From Jejubacter sp036620675 (lineage in GTDB: Bacteria; Pseudomonadota; Gammaproteobacteria; Enterobacterales; Enterobacteriaceae), in assembly GCA_036620675.1 (NCBI GenBank), contig JAZHEE010000028.1: a stretch of DNA of 57,863 nt, one strand, 5' to 3'. Below the pieces are notes generated by a model. The model was given only the letters and a program-made list of their open reading frames with translations, was not told the origin of the DNA and made no database searches. Position numbers and translations under genes: made by a program. Shown here piece by piece: positions 18,144-26,080 of this stretch (its first letter is position 1; each line of letters opens with the position of its first letter).

Positions 18144-18832
18144 CCGAAGAATCAGAAAGCCGTTGCGTCAGCATGCCGCCGCTGGCGGCCGTACAGGGGA
18201 TGCGATTGCAGCCTGTTATTAGCCTGGAAAATGACCGATTGGTGGTCAGTGAAGCACTCAGCCTGCTCCGCCCACAGACTAATATTGAGCATTTTTTCCA
18301 GCGACTGCCGGCTTCGCAGACATTCGCTCTTTTTTTATGGCAGGTTCGTGAGCTGATATCGATAGGTGGCACCTTTACGGTTAACTTGCCTCTGGCTATT
18401 TTCTACGATCCCACAAAGGTGGATCGCATTGTGGCGCTTGATGTCGGGCATTGCATCATTCTGGAGATTCAGGATGCGGAGCGGCTACCACAATTAAGCG
18501 TGACATTGCGGCGACAGTTGATAGAACAATTGAACCGCATTCAACAGGCAGGGTATCGAATCTGGCTGGACGATATGCCGCCGACGATGGTCGGGCAATG
18601 GAGCCTTTCCGGGGTTCGTTTTCACGGCGTTAAGGTTTCTGCCGCCGTCTGGCGGCGTTGCTGCCTGCGTGAAATGCCTTTCCGGCCTCTGGTAAAAAGC
18701 CTGCGACTGTTAGGCGACCTGGTCGTGGTGGAGGGGATTGAAACCGGAGCCGATCTGGCGCGTTGTCGCTGCGCCGGCGTTGATTATGTGCAGGGATTTC
18801 TGTTCCCGGAAACCGTGCTGGCAACGCCCTGA
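18140..18832 (+). CDS. EAL-domain protein at the end of the fimbrial operon
   Basis: The 230-residue protein is a stand-alone EAL domain without signal peptide or membrane helix, so it is cytoplasmic. Visible landmarks are EALSLLRP, the Asn in FTVNLP, LEIQD, the Asp pair in WLDDMP, the Lys in GVKVS, VVEGIET and VQGFLFP. These cover the metal- and substrate-binding residues of c-di-GMP phosphodiesterases. Loop 6, normally DFGTGYSS, reads DMPPTMVGQ, so it may be weakly active or a c-di-GMP sensor. EAL proteins end other fimbrial operons too (FimK in Klebsiella). It is coupled to the previous gene by ATGA. Confidence 0.8.
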   Translation: MTEESESRCVSMPPLAAVQGMRLQPVISLENDRLVVSEALSLLRPQTNIEHFFQRLPASQTFALFLWQVRELISIGGTFTVNLPLAIFYDPTKVDRIVALDVGHCIILEIQDAERLPQLSVTLRRQLIEQLNRIQQAGYRIWLDDMPPTMVGQWSLSGVRFHGVKVSAAVWRRCCLREMPFRPLVKSLRLLGDLVVVEGIETGADLARCRCAGVDYVQGFLFPETVLATP

Positions 18833-18949
18833 CGGCCAGAACGCCGACGGGCGTCAAGCTTCCCGCCAGGCATTTTCGACAGATGCTTGCTTTTCAGTGG
18901 TCACCTGCGATGATAGACGGCAGTACGCATAAACGACAGGCACCCAGGA

Positions 18950-19171
18950 ATGAAAAAGATTTTCTGTCCGCTGGCCGTAGGGCTGGCACTGTTTACCCTG
19001 ACGGGCTGTGGTCTGAAGGGGCCGCTCTATTTTCCTCCGGAAGAGAAAAAACCGACTGAAAACCCGCAACAGGCCGCGCAGCCGCAGCCGGAAGAACCGA
19101 CGATCCAGTCCACCGTTCCCGATCGCAACGATCGCGCAACGGGCGACGGCCCGACTCAGGTTATCTATTGA
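18950..19171 (+). CDS. lptM: LptM (YifL), small outer-membrane lipoprotein
   Basis: The 73-residue prolipoprotein has the lipobox LTGC and the conserved GLKGPLYFPP after the lipid-modified Cys20, a Pro/Gln-rich linker, and the family's end NDRATGDGPTQVIY. LptM helps oxidise and mature the LptD translocon for lipopolysaccharide export. It is 33 bases upstream of dapF, as in E. coli. The 117 bases before it mark the right boundary of the fimbrial island; no strong promoter is evident there. Confidence 0.95.
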   Translation: MKKIFCPLAVGLALFTLTGCGLKGPLYFPPEEKKPTENPQQAAQPQPEEPTIQSTVPDRNDRATGDGPTQVIY

Positions 19172-19204
19172 TTGATGTCGTCACCGCGCTAAATGGAGCA
19201 AAGA

Positions 19205-20029
19205 ATGCAGTTTTCCAAAATGCATGGCCTTGGCAACGATTTTATGGTCGTCGACGCGGTAACGCAGAATGTCTTTTTCTCCCCTGAGCTGATCCGCCGT
19301 CTGGCGGATCGCCATCTGGGAGTGGGGTTTGATCAGCTACTGGTGGTCGAGCCACCTTACGATCCCGATCTCGATTTCCACTATCGCATCTTTAATGCTG
19401 ACGGCAGCGAAGTGTCCCAGTGCGGCAATGGCGCTCGCTGTTTTGCGCGTTTTGTGCGTCTGAAAGGGCTGACCAATAAGCGGGATATCCGGGTCAGCAC
19501 CGCCAAAGGGCGCATGGTATTGAGCGTCACCGAGAATGAGCTGGTGCGGGTAAATATGGGCGAGCCGGACTTCGAACCTGCCCAGGTGCCGTTTCGCGCC
19601 AATAAAGCGGAGAAAACCTATATCCTGCGTGCTGCTGAACAGACGGTGCTGTGCGGGGTGGTTTCTATGGGCAACCCCCATGCGGTCATTACTGTGGATG
19701 ATGTAGATAGCGCACCAGTCGAAACGCTGGGGCCAGCCATGGAAAGCCACGAACGGTTTCCCGAACGCGCCAATATCGGCTTTATGCAGGTGGTCAACCG
19801 CCAGCATATTCGCCTGCGGGTGTATGAGCGCGGTGCTGGCGAAACCCAGGCCTGCGGCAGCGGCGCCTGCGGCGCGGTGGCGGTTGGGATTCAGCAAGGT
19901 TTATTACACGAGCAGGTGCGTGTCGATTTGCCCGGCGGGCGGCTCGACATCGCCTGGAAAGGGCCCGGTAATGCGTTGTATATGACCGGGCCGGCGACCC
20001 ATGTTTACGATGGATTCATACACCTATGA
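19205..20029 (+). CDS. dapF: Diaminopimelate epimerase
   Basis: DapF converts LL- to meso-diaminopimelate for lysine and peptidoglycan synthesis. The protein has 274 residues, as in E. coli, with the two catalytic Cys at 73 (QCGNGARC) and 217 (QACGSGAC). I chose the ATG at 19205 because GGAG lies 6 bases upstream and the family begins MQFSKMHGLGNDF. The stop overlaps the next gene by 4 bases, heading a dapF-yigA-xerC-yigB operon. Confidence 0.98.
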   Translation: MQFSKMHGLGNDFMVVDAVTQNVFFSPELIRRLADRHLGVGFDQLLVVEPPYDPDLDFHYRIFNADGSEVSQCGNGARCFARFVRLKGLTNKRDIRVSTAKGRMVLSVTENELVRVNMGEPDFEPAQVPFRANKAEKTYILRAAEQTVLCGVVSMGNPHAVITVDDVDSAPVETLGPAMESHERFPERANIGFMQVVNRQHIRLRVYERGAGETQACGSGACGAVAVGIQQGLLHEQVRVDLPGGRLDIAWKGPGNALYMTGPATHVYDGFIHL

Positions 20030-20730
20030 AGAACGCCGGTGAACAGCAGGAGAGCCTGACGGAACTGGATGACAGCGCGGTATGCGAATACCTGCTGCGC
20101 CATCCCGATTTCTTTATTCGCAATGCCCATAGTGTCGAACAGATGCGGGTGCCGCATCCGGTACGCGGCACCGTTTCGCTGGTGGAGTGGCATATGGCCC
20201 GGGCGCGTAACTATATCGACCAGCTGGAACAGAACATCGGTCTGCTGATGGAGCAGGCCAGCGTCAATGAGGGGCTGTTTTCCAGTTTGCTTAAATTGCA
20301 GGGGCGACTGTCTTCGGCCGGGAGCCTGGAGGAATTGCTGAATCGCCTGCATCGCTGGGCGCGGGAACTGGGGCTGGCCGGAGCCCACATTCGGCTCTTT
20401 CCAGAACGCTGGCGCATTGGCGCGCCGTCCAGTTTTACCCATCTTGCCCTGCCTCGTCAGGCGTTCGAGCCGCTGCGCATTCAGCGTTTTGGCGATGAGC
20501 GTCACTATCTGGGGCCGCTGAACGGCCCTGAACTGCTGGTAATGCTGCCGCAGTCGATGGCGGTGGGGTCGGTGGCGATGTCCCTGATGGGGCGCGACGG
20601 CGATCTGGGCGTAGTGATCTTTACCAGCCGCGATCCCCAGCATTATCAGGCAGGGCAGGGGACGCAGCTGTTGCAGGCGCTGGCGCAGATGTTACCGACG
20701 GTGCTTGAGCGCTGGATCGAACGGCTGTGA
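20026..20730 (+). CDS. yigA: YigA, DUF484 protein
   Basis: The 234-residue cytoplasmic protein belongs to the DUF484 family. A helical N terminus (YLLRHPDFF) and coiled-coil stretch (about 55-95) lead into a GAF-like C-terminal domain. The function is unknown. It is locked into the operon by 4-base overlaps with dapF before it and xerC after it, the same order as in E. coli. Confidence 0.92.
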   Translation: MKNAGEQQESLTELDDSAVCEYLLRHPDFFIRNAHSVEQMRVPHPVRGTVSLVEWHMARARNYIDQLEQNIGLLMEQASVNEGLFSSLLKLQGRLSSAGSLEELLNRLHRWARELGLAGAHIRLFPERWRIGAPSSFTHLALPRQAFEPLRIQRFGDERHYLGPLNGPELLVMLPQSMAVGSVAMSLMGRDGDLGVVIFTSRDPQHYQAGQGTQLLQALAQMLPTVLERWIERL

Positions 20731-21623
20731 GTCTGCAAAATAGCGTCGAGCGTTTTTTGCGCTACCTGAAGGTGGAGCGTCAGCTTAGCCCGGTCACGCT
20801 GCTTAACTATGGTCGCCAGCTGGAGGCTATTGTCCGAATGCTGGAACAGCGCGGCATACATGAATGGTCGTGTTGCGACGTTGCCGTCGTGCGTTCGCTG
20901 GCGGTCAGTAGTCGACGCGATGGCCTACAGGCCGCAAGCCTTGCCCTGCGTCTGTCGGCGCTGCGCAGCCTGCTGGACTGGCTGGTCAGCCAGGGTGAGC
21001 TTTCCGCAAACCCCGCCCGGGGCGTTCAGGCGCCGAAGGCGCCACGTCATCTGCCGAAAAATATCGAAGTGGATGACGTTAACCGTCTGCTGGATATCGA
21101 CATCAACGACCCGCTGGCGGTGCGCGATCGGGCGATGCTGGAGACGATGTATGGCGCCGGGCTGCGTCTTTCCGAACTGGTGGGGCTGAACCTGAAAGAT
21201 CTGGATTTGGCCAGCGGCGAAGTCTGGGTGATGGGAAAGGGCAGCAAGGAGCGGCGCCTGCCTGTTGGCCGTAGCGCCGTCGCCTGGATTGAACACTGGC
21301 TCGATCTGCGCGAACTGTTCGGGCCGGAAGACGACGCGCTGTTTCTGGCGCGTCAGGGGAAACGCATCTCGACCCGTAATGTGCAGAAGCGTTTTGCTGA
21401 ATGGGGCGTGAAGCAGGGATTGAACGCGCACGTACACCCTCATAAACTGCGCCACTCTTTCGCGACCCATATGCTGGAATCGAGTGGAGATCTGCGTGCG
21501 GTGCAGGAACTGCTGGGGCATGCCAATCTCTCCACAACTCAAATCTATACTCATCTTGATTTCCAGCATCTGGCTGCGGTTTACGATGCCGCCCATCCAC
21601 GGGCCAAACGAGGGAAACACTGA
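20727..21623 (+). CDS. xerC: Site-specific tyrosine recombinase XerC
   Basis: With XerD, XerC resolves chromosome and plasmid dimers at dif/cer-type sites. The protein has 298 residues with an N-terminal SAM-like core-binding domain and a C-terminal catalytic domain. The full active-site set is present: Arg147, Lys171, His239, Arg242, His265 and the nucleophile Tyr274. The start is GTG, overlapping the yigA stop. This is the host housekeeping gene and not evidence of an integron or of a fimbrial phase switch. Confidence 0.98.
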   Translation: MSLQNSVERFLRYLKVERQLSPVTLLNYGRQLEAIVRMLEQRGIHEWSCCDVAVVRSLAVSSRRDGLQAASLALRLSALRSLLDWLVSQGELSANPARGVQAPKAPRHLPKNIEVDDVNRLLDIDINDPLAVRDRAMLETMYGAGLRLSELVGLNLKDLDLASGEVWVMGKGSKERRLPVGRSAVAWIEHWLDLRELFGPEDDALFLARQGKRISTRNVQKRFAEWGVKQGLNAHVHPHKLRHSFATHMLESSGDLRAVQELLGHANLSTTQIYTHLDFQHLAAVYDAAHPRAKRGKH

Positions 21624-22339
21624 TGCATTTTTATCGTCCGCTGGGGCCCATTGCGGCATTAACCTTCGATTTGGATGACACACTTTACGATAACGGCCCG
21701 GTGATTCAGCGTACCGAGCAGGAGTCGCTGGACTTTATTCGTCGTTACCATCCCGAGCTGCGTGAATTGTCCGGCCCGGCGTTCCTGCAACTGCGTCAGC
21801 AACTGCGTCAGGAAGAGCCGGATATTTTTCATGATGTCACCCGCTGGCGCTGGCGAGCAGTCGAACGCGTAATGCGTCAGGCGGGCCTGGCGCCGCAGGC
21901 GGCTGCCAGGGGCGCCGACGACGCCATGGAGAATTTTGCCCAGTGGCGCAGCCGTATCGATGTGCCGCAGGAGACCTTTGATACCCTGGCGCGGCTGGCG
22001 GAAAAGTGGCCGCTGGTGGCCATCACCAACGGCAATGCCGATCCTGAACTGTTCGGACTGGGGGACTATTTCCGCTTTGTGCTGCGGGCCGGGCCGGACG
22101 GGCGTGCCAAGCCGTTCGCGGATATGTATCTGCGGGCGGCGGAAAAGCTGGCGCTGGCGCCGGAACAGATTCTGCACGTGGGCGATGATTTAACGACCGA
22201 CGTGGCGGGAGCGATTCGCAGCGGCGTTCAGGCCTGCTGGATCAATCTTAATCAGCGTTCGCTGATGCGGGCTGGCGATGCCCGGCTGTTGCCGCATCTG
22301 GAAATTTCGCGGTTGGCATCCCTCAGCGCGCTGATATAA
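21623..22339 (+). CDS. yigB: HAD phosphatase YigB (FMN/5-amino-6-ribitylaminouracil phosphate phosphatase)
   Basis: The 238-residue haloacid-dehalogenase protein has motif I FDLDDTLYDNG (about 15-25), motif II ITNGN, and motifs III/IV with Lys in RAKPF and HVGDDLTTDV. E. coli YigB dephosphorylates riboflavin-pathway intermediates and FMN. The ATG overlaps the xerC stop by one base. The 3' end contains the promoter of uvrD. Confidence 0.94.
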   Translation: MHFYRPLGPIAALTFDLDDTLYDNGPVIQRTEQESLDFIRRYHPELRELSGPAFLQLRQQLRQEEPDIFHDVTRWRWRAVERVMRQAGLAPQAAARGADDAMENFAQWRSRIDVPQETFDTLARLAEKWPLVAITNGNADPELFGLGDYFRFVLRAGPDGRAKPFADMYLRAAEKLALAPEQILHVGDDLTTDVAGAIRSGVQACWINLNQRSLMRAGDARLLPHLEISRLASLSALI

Positions 22340-22340
22340 T
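22313..22340 (+). promoter_or_regulatory. uvrD promoter
   Basis: TTGGCA (22313-22318) and TATAAT (22335-22340) are spaced by 16 bases, a near-consensus sigma-70 promoter lying inside the end of yigB. The LexA box follows 10 bases downstream. Confidence 0.85.
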
Positions 22341-22350
22341 TCAGCCAGCT

Positions 22351-22366
22351 CTGTATAAAAACCCAG
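22351..22366 (+). promoter_or_regulatory. LexA operator (SOS box) of uvrD
   Basis: CTGTATAAAAACCCAG fits the CTG-N10-CAG SOS box and closely resembles the known E. coli uvrD operator. It lies just after the -10 element, where LexA would block transcription until DNA damage. Confidence 0.8.
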
Positions 22367-22405
22367 GGGTCTGCGGACTCCGTTTTCACTATTTCGGCGG
22401 TGCCA

Positions 22406-24568
22406 ATGGACGTTTCTTACCTGCTCGACAGCCTCAACGATAAACAGCGTGATGCCGTGGCCGCGCCGCGCAGCAATATGCTGGTGCTGGCCGGGGCTGG
22501 TAGCGGTAAGACCCGCGTTCTGGTGCATCGCATCGCCTGGCTGCTGACGGTGGAAAACTGCTCACCCTATTCCATTATGGCGGTGACCTTTACCAACAAA
22601 GCGGCGGCGGAGATGCGTCACCGTATTGGCGAACTGGTCGGCACCAGCCAGGGCGGCATGTGGGTGGGCACCTTCCACGGGCTGGCGCACCGTCTGTTGC
22701 GCGCCCACCATATGGATGCCGGACTGCCCCAGGATTTTCAGATTCTGGACAGTGAGGATCAGCTCAGACTGCTTAAACGTCTGATCCGCGCCATGAATCT
22801 GGACGAAAAACAGTGGCCGCCGCGTCAGGCAATGTGGTACATCAACGGCAAAAAAGACGAGGGACTGCGTCCGCATCACATCGAAAGCTACGGCAATCCG
22901 GTGGAGCAGACCTGGCAAAAGGTGTATCAGGCCTACCAGGAAGCCTGCGATCGCGCCGGGCTGGTGGATTTTGCCGAACTGCTGCTGCGCGCCCACGAGC
23001 TATGGCTTAACAAACCGCATATCCTTAACCACTACCGCGAACGTTTCACCAATATTCTGGTGGATGAATTCCAGGACACCAACAGCATTCAGTACGCCTG
23101 GATCCGACTGCTGGCGGGGGATACCGGAAAGGTGATGATAGTCGGTGATGACGATCAGTCTATCTACGGCTGGCGCGGCGCCCAGGTGGAAAACATTCAG
23201 CGTTTTCTGAATGATTTCCCCGGCGCCGGGACTATCCGCCTGGAGCAGAACTACCGCTCCACCAACACGATTCTGAGCGCCGCGAACGCCCTGATTGCGC
23301 ATAACGCCGGGCGACTGGGGAAAGAACTCTGGACCGACGGCAGCGACGGTGAGCCGATCTCGCTCTACTGCGCCTTTAACGAACTGGATGAAGCCCGCTT
23401 TGTGGTCAACCGGATCAAGGCCTGGCAGGAAGGGGGTGGCCCGCTCAGCCAGTGCGCCATTCTTTACCGCAGCAATGCCCAGTCGCGCGTGCTGGAAGAG
23501 GCACTGCTTCAGGCAAGCATGCCTTATCGCATCTATGGCGGCATGCGCTTCTTCGAACGTCAGGAGATCAAAGACGCGCTCTCTTACCTGCGGCTGATCG
23601 CTAACCGTAACGACGACGCGGCTTTCGAGCGTGTGGTTAACACCCCGACCCGTGGTATTGGCGATCGCACTCTGGAAGTGGTGCGCCAGACAGCCCGCGA
23701 CAGCCAGTTGACGCTGTGGCAGGCCTGTCGTCAGCTGTTACAGGCACGCTCTCTGGCCGGGCGCGCCGCCTCTGCGCTGACGCGCTTTATGGAGCTTATT
23801 GACGCTCTCGCTCAGGAGACGGCGGATATGCCGCTGCACGTTCAAACCGACCGGGTTATCAAAGATTCCGGACTGTGGATCATGTACGAGCAGGAAAAGG
23901 GCGAGAAAGGCCAGACGCGCATCGAAAACCTGGAAGAACTGGTGACGGCGACACGCCAGTTCAGCTACCAGGATGAAGACGAAGATTTGCTGCCGCTTCA
24001 GGCTTTCCTTTCCCATGCCGCGCTGGAGGCCGGTGAAGGTCAGGCGGATACCTGGCAGGATGCCGTACAGCTAATGACGCTGCACTCCGCCAAGGGCCTG
24101 GAGTTCCCGCAGGTCTTTATTGTCGGAATGGAAGAAGGGATGTTCCCGAGCCAGATGTCGCTGGATGAAGGCGGGCGTCTGGAAGAGGAGCGTCGGCTGG
24201 CCTATGTGGGGGTGACCCGTGCGATGCAGAAGCTGACCATCACCTATGCCGAAACCCGTCGTCTGTACGGTAAAGAGGCGTATCACCGCCCGTCGCGCTT
24301 TATCGGCGAGCTGCCGCCGGAGTGCGTGGAAGAAGTCCGGCTGCGCGCCACTGTCAGCCGGCCGGTCACCAGTCAACGCACCACCACGCCGCTGACCAGC
24401 AACGACACCGGCTATACTCTGGGGCAACGCGTTCGCCATCCGAAATTTGGCGAAGGAACTATCGTTAATCTGGAAGGGAGCGGAGAACACAGCCGCATTC
24501 AGGTTGCCTTTCAGGGGCAGGGGATCAAATGGCTGGTTGCGGCCTATGCGCGCCTGGAGACAGTATAA
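22406..24568 (+). CDS. uvrD: DNA helicase II UvrD
   Basis: UvrD is the 3'-5' SF1 helicase of nucleotide-excision and mismatch repair. The protein has 720 residues, as in E. coli. Walker A is AGAGSGKT (29-36) and motif II is VDEFQD; QTRIENLEELV, LMTLHSAKGLEF and VGVTRAMQKL mark the remaining helicase motifs. The C-terminal Tudor-like domain (LGQRVRHPKFGEGTIVN) that contacts RNA polymerase and UvrB is intact. The ATG at 22406 matches the family start; the GTG two codons upstream is rejected. Confidence 0.99.
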   Translation: MDVSYLLDSLNDKQRDAVAAPRSNMLVLAGAGSGKTRVLVHRIAWLLTVENCSPYSIMAVTFTNKAAAEMRHRIGELVGTSQGGMWVGTFHGLAHRLLRAHHMDAGLPQDFQILDSEDQLRLLKRLIRAMNLDEKQWPPRQAMWYINGKKDEGLRPHHIESYGNPVEQTWQKVYQAYQEACDRAGLVDFAELLLRAHELWLNKPHILNHYRERFTNILVDEFQDTNSIQYAWIRLLAGDTGKVMIVGDDDQSIYGWRGAQVENIQRFLNDFPGAGTIRLEQNYRSTNTILSAANALIAHNAGRLGKELWTDGSDGEPISLYCAFNELDEARFVVNRIKAWQEGGGPLSQCAILYRSNAQSRVLEEALLQASMPYRIYGGMRFFERQEIKDALSYLRLIANRNDDAAFERVVNTPTRGIGDRTLEVVRQTARDSQLTLWQACRQLLQARSLAGRAASALTRFMELIDALAQETADMPLHVQTDRVIKDSGLWIMYEQEKGEKGQTRIENLEELVTATRQFSYQDEDEDLLPLQAFLSHAALEAGEGQADTWQDAVQLMTLHSAKGLEFPQVFIVGMEEGMFPSQMSLDEGGRLEEERRLAYVGVTRAMQKLTITYAETRRLYGKEAYHRPSRFIGELPPECVEEVRLRATVSRPVTSQRTTTPLTSNDTGYTLGQRVRHPKFGEGTIVNLEGSGEHSRIQVAFQGQGIKWLVAAYARLETV

Positions 24569-24622
24569 ATCCGTCTGTTGACGCTTTGTTGAGGCTGGCG
24601 TAACATGCGCGCACGATTACAT

Positions 24623-24723
24623 TAAGAGGACAATCGCCTTGGACACACCCAGTAGATACTGGCTCAATTACCTGGTTCCCAGGTACAACTCCTAAGGCTT
24701 TCCTCTTATGCTGATGGCCTTAG
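24623..24723 (+). promoter_or_regulatory. corA mRNA leader with alternative hairpins
   Basis: TAAGAGGA (24623-24630), the ribosome-binding site of the leader peptide, is perfectly complementary to TCCTCTTA (24701-24708). A competing stem CTAAGGC (24692-24698) / GCCTTAG (24717-24723) encloses that same anti-sequence in its loop. The two folds straddle the leader peptide gene, as expected for a leader in which translation decides folding and Rho access. Confidence 0.6.
24639..24695 (+). CDS. corL: CorL-like leader peptide of corA
   Basis: This 18-codon reading frame (MDTPSRYWLNYLVPRYNS) begins at TTG, 8 bases after AAGAGGA, and lies in the 278-base leader of corA. In Salmonella, translation of a short corL frame in this position couples Mg2+ supply to Rho-dependent termination before corA. 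I infer the same role from position and the SD/anti-SD pairing around it. The TTG start is not proven, and I have not aligned it with the Salmonella peptide. Confidence 0.6.
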   Translation: MDTPSRYWLNYLVPRYNS

Positions 24724-24846
24724 CGGTTGTCGGCGACCCGTCATTTTTCCTGTCGCTCTGAGTCAGTCACGTTGAATGGTCATGCCGTGACCGTTTCTGT
24801 GTGCCCCGCGAACTTGTCCTGATTTTCTGCATTGGGAGTTCTGGTC

Positions 24847-25797
24847 ATGCTGAGCGCATTTCAACTGGAAAAAAACCGTCTGTCCCGTCTGGAACTGGAT
24901 GAGGATGCCCCTCTGAACAACTCCGTCTGGGTCGATCTTATCGAGCCAGAAGAGGAAGAGCGCCAGCGCGTACAGACCGAGCTGGGGCAGAGCCTGGCTA
25001 CTCGCCCGGAGCTGGAGGATATCGAAGCATCAGCCCGTTTTTTTGAAGACGAAGACGGACTGCATATTCACTCCTTCTTCTTTTATGAAGATGCCGAAGA
25101 CCACGCCGGTAACTCGACGGTGGCGTTCACTATTCGCAACGATCGTCTGTTTACCCTGCGCGAGCGTGAACTGCCTGCTTTTCGGCTTTATCGTATGCGC
25201 GCCCGTAACCAGCAGATGGTGGATGGCAACGCGTACGAACTGCTGCTGGATCTGTTTGAAACCAAAGTGGAACAGCTGGCGGACGAGATCGAAAACATCT
25301 ACAGCGATCTGGAAAAGCTGAGTCGGGTCATTATGGAAAAGCAGCAGGGTGATGAGTACGACGAAGCGCTCTCCACCCTGGCAGAGCTGGAGGATATCGG
25401 CTGGAAGGTGCGGCTGTGCCTGATGGATTCTCAGCGAGCCCTGAATTTTCTGGTGCGCAAGACGCGGCTGCCGGGCAACCAGCTGGAGCAGGCGCGCGAG
25501 ATCCTGCGTGATATCGAGTCCCTGCTGCCGCACAATGAATCGTTGTTCCAGAAGGTAAACTTCCTGATGCAGGCGGCTATGGGTTTTATCAATATCGATC
25601 AGAACCGCATCATCAAGATCTTCTCAGTGGTTTCGGTTGTGTTCCTGCCGCCAACGCTGGTGGCGTCCAGCTACGGGATGAACTTTGAATTTATGCCGGA
25701 GTTGCACTGGAGCTTTGGCTATCCAGGGGCTATCGTGCTGATGATTCTGGCGGGGCTGGCGCCGTATCTTTACTTCAAACGCAAAAACTGGCTGTAA
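24847..25797 (+). CDS. corA: Magnesium/cobalt transporter CorA
   Basis: CorA is the constitutive Mg2+ channel of the inner membrane. The protein has 316 residues, as in E. coli: a large cytoplasmic funnel domain, then two C-terminal helices. The signature YGMNFEFMPE (GMN at 277-279) lies at the pore entrance, and a basic end (YFKRKNWL) follows. The ATG at 24847 matches the family start MLSAFQLE. In E. coli yigF and yigG lie nearby; they are absent here. Confidence 0.98.
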   Translation: MLSAFQLEKNRLSRLELDEDAPLNNSVWVDLIEPEEEERQRVQTELGQSLATRPELEDIEASARFFEDEDGLHIHSFFFYEDAEDHAGNSTVAFTIRNDRLFTLRERELPAFRLYRMRARNQQMVDGNAYELLLDLFETKVEQLADEIENIYSDLEKLSRVIMEKQQGDEYDEALSTLAELEDIGWKVRLCLMDSQRALNFLVRKTRLPGNQLEQAREILRDIESLLPHNESLFQKVNFLMQAAMGFINIDQNRIIKIFSVVSVVFLPPTLVASSYGMNFEFMPELHWSFGYPGAIVLMILAGLAPYLYFKRKNWL

Positions 25798-25826
25798 TCG
25801 TTTCAGGCATAAAAAACTGACGGGTG

Positions 25827-25930
25827 TGAACTGCACCCCAAAAGTTGGATAGTGCCCGATATGAAGCTGGTAACTCTGACCGGGCGAGGCAGTATTAGTC
25901 TGGCGAAGGCGTTTTACCCCGGAACATAAT
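25827..25930. mobile_element. Possible remnant of an IS3-family insertion sequence end
   Basis: TGAACTGCACCCCAAAAGTTGGA resembles the terminal sequence of IS3/IS150-group elements and is followed by about 80 bases without a host gene. No transposase frame of useful length is left and no second end is seen. It occupies the place of E. coli yigF-yigG. I cannot confirm it without a database search. Confidence 0.4.
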
Positions 25931-26044
25931 CTGTGTACAAAAATGTACAACCTTTGTCGTTTCTGCCAAATCGATGGGTATCATCGTTCGGATTAGTGAT
26001 GGTTGTTCACTCTGGAATGGTGAATGTGGGTGATTAAGCCGTTA

Positions 26045-26072
26045 AGGGCAGGGAGCCACGGCTCCCTGCCCT
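26045..26072 (-). terminator. Strong hairpin at the 3' end of rarD
   Basis: AGGGCAGGGAGCC (26045-26057) pairs perfectly over 13 bases with GGCTCCCTGCCCT (26060-26072), just past the rarD stop. The T-tract on the minus strand is weak, so it may act partly as an mRNA-protecting stem. Confidence 0.6.
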
Positions 26073-26080
26073 ATAACATG

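Noticed and set aside
20727..21623. xerC as a sign of an integrative element
   Set aside because: It is the housekeeping recombinase in its normal dapF-yigA-xerC-yigB operon.
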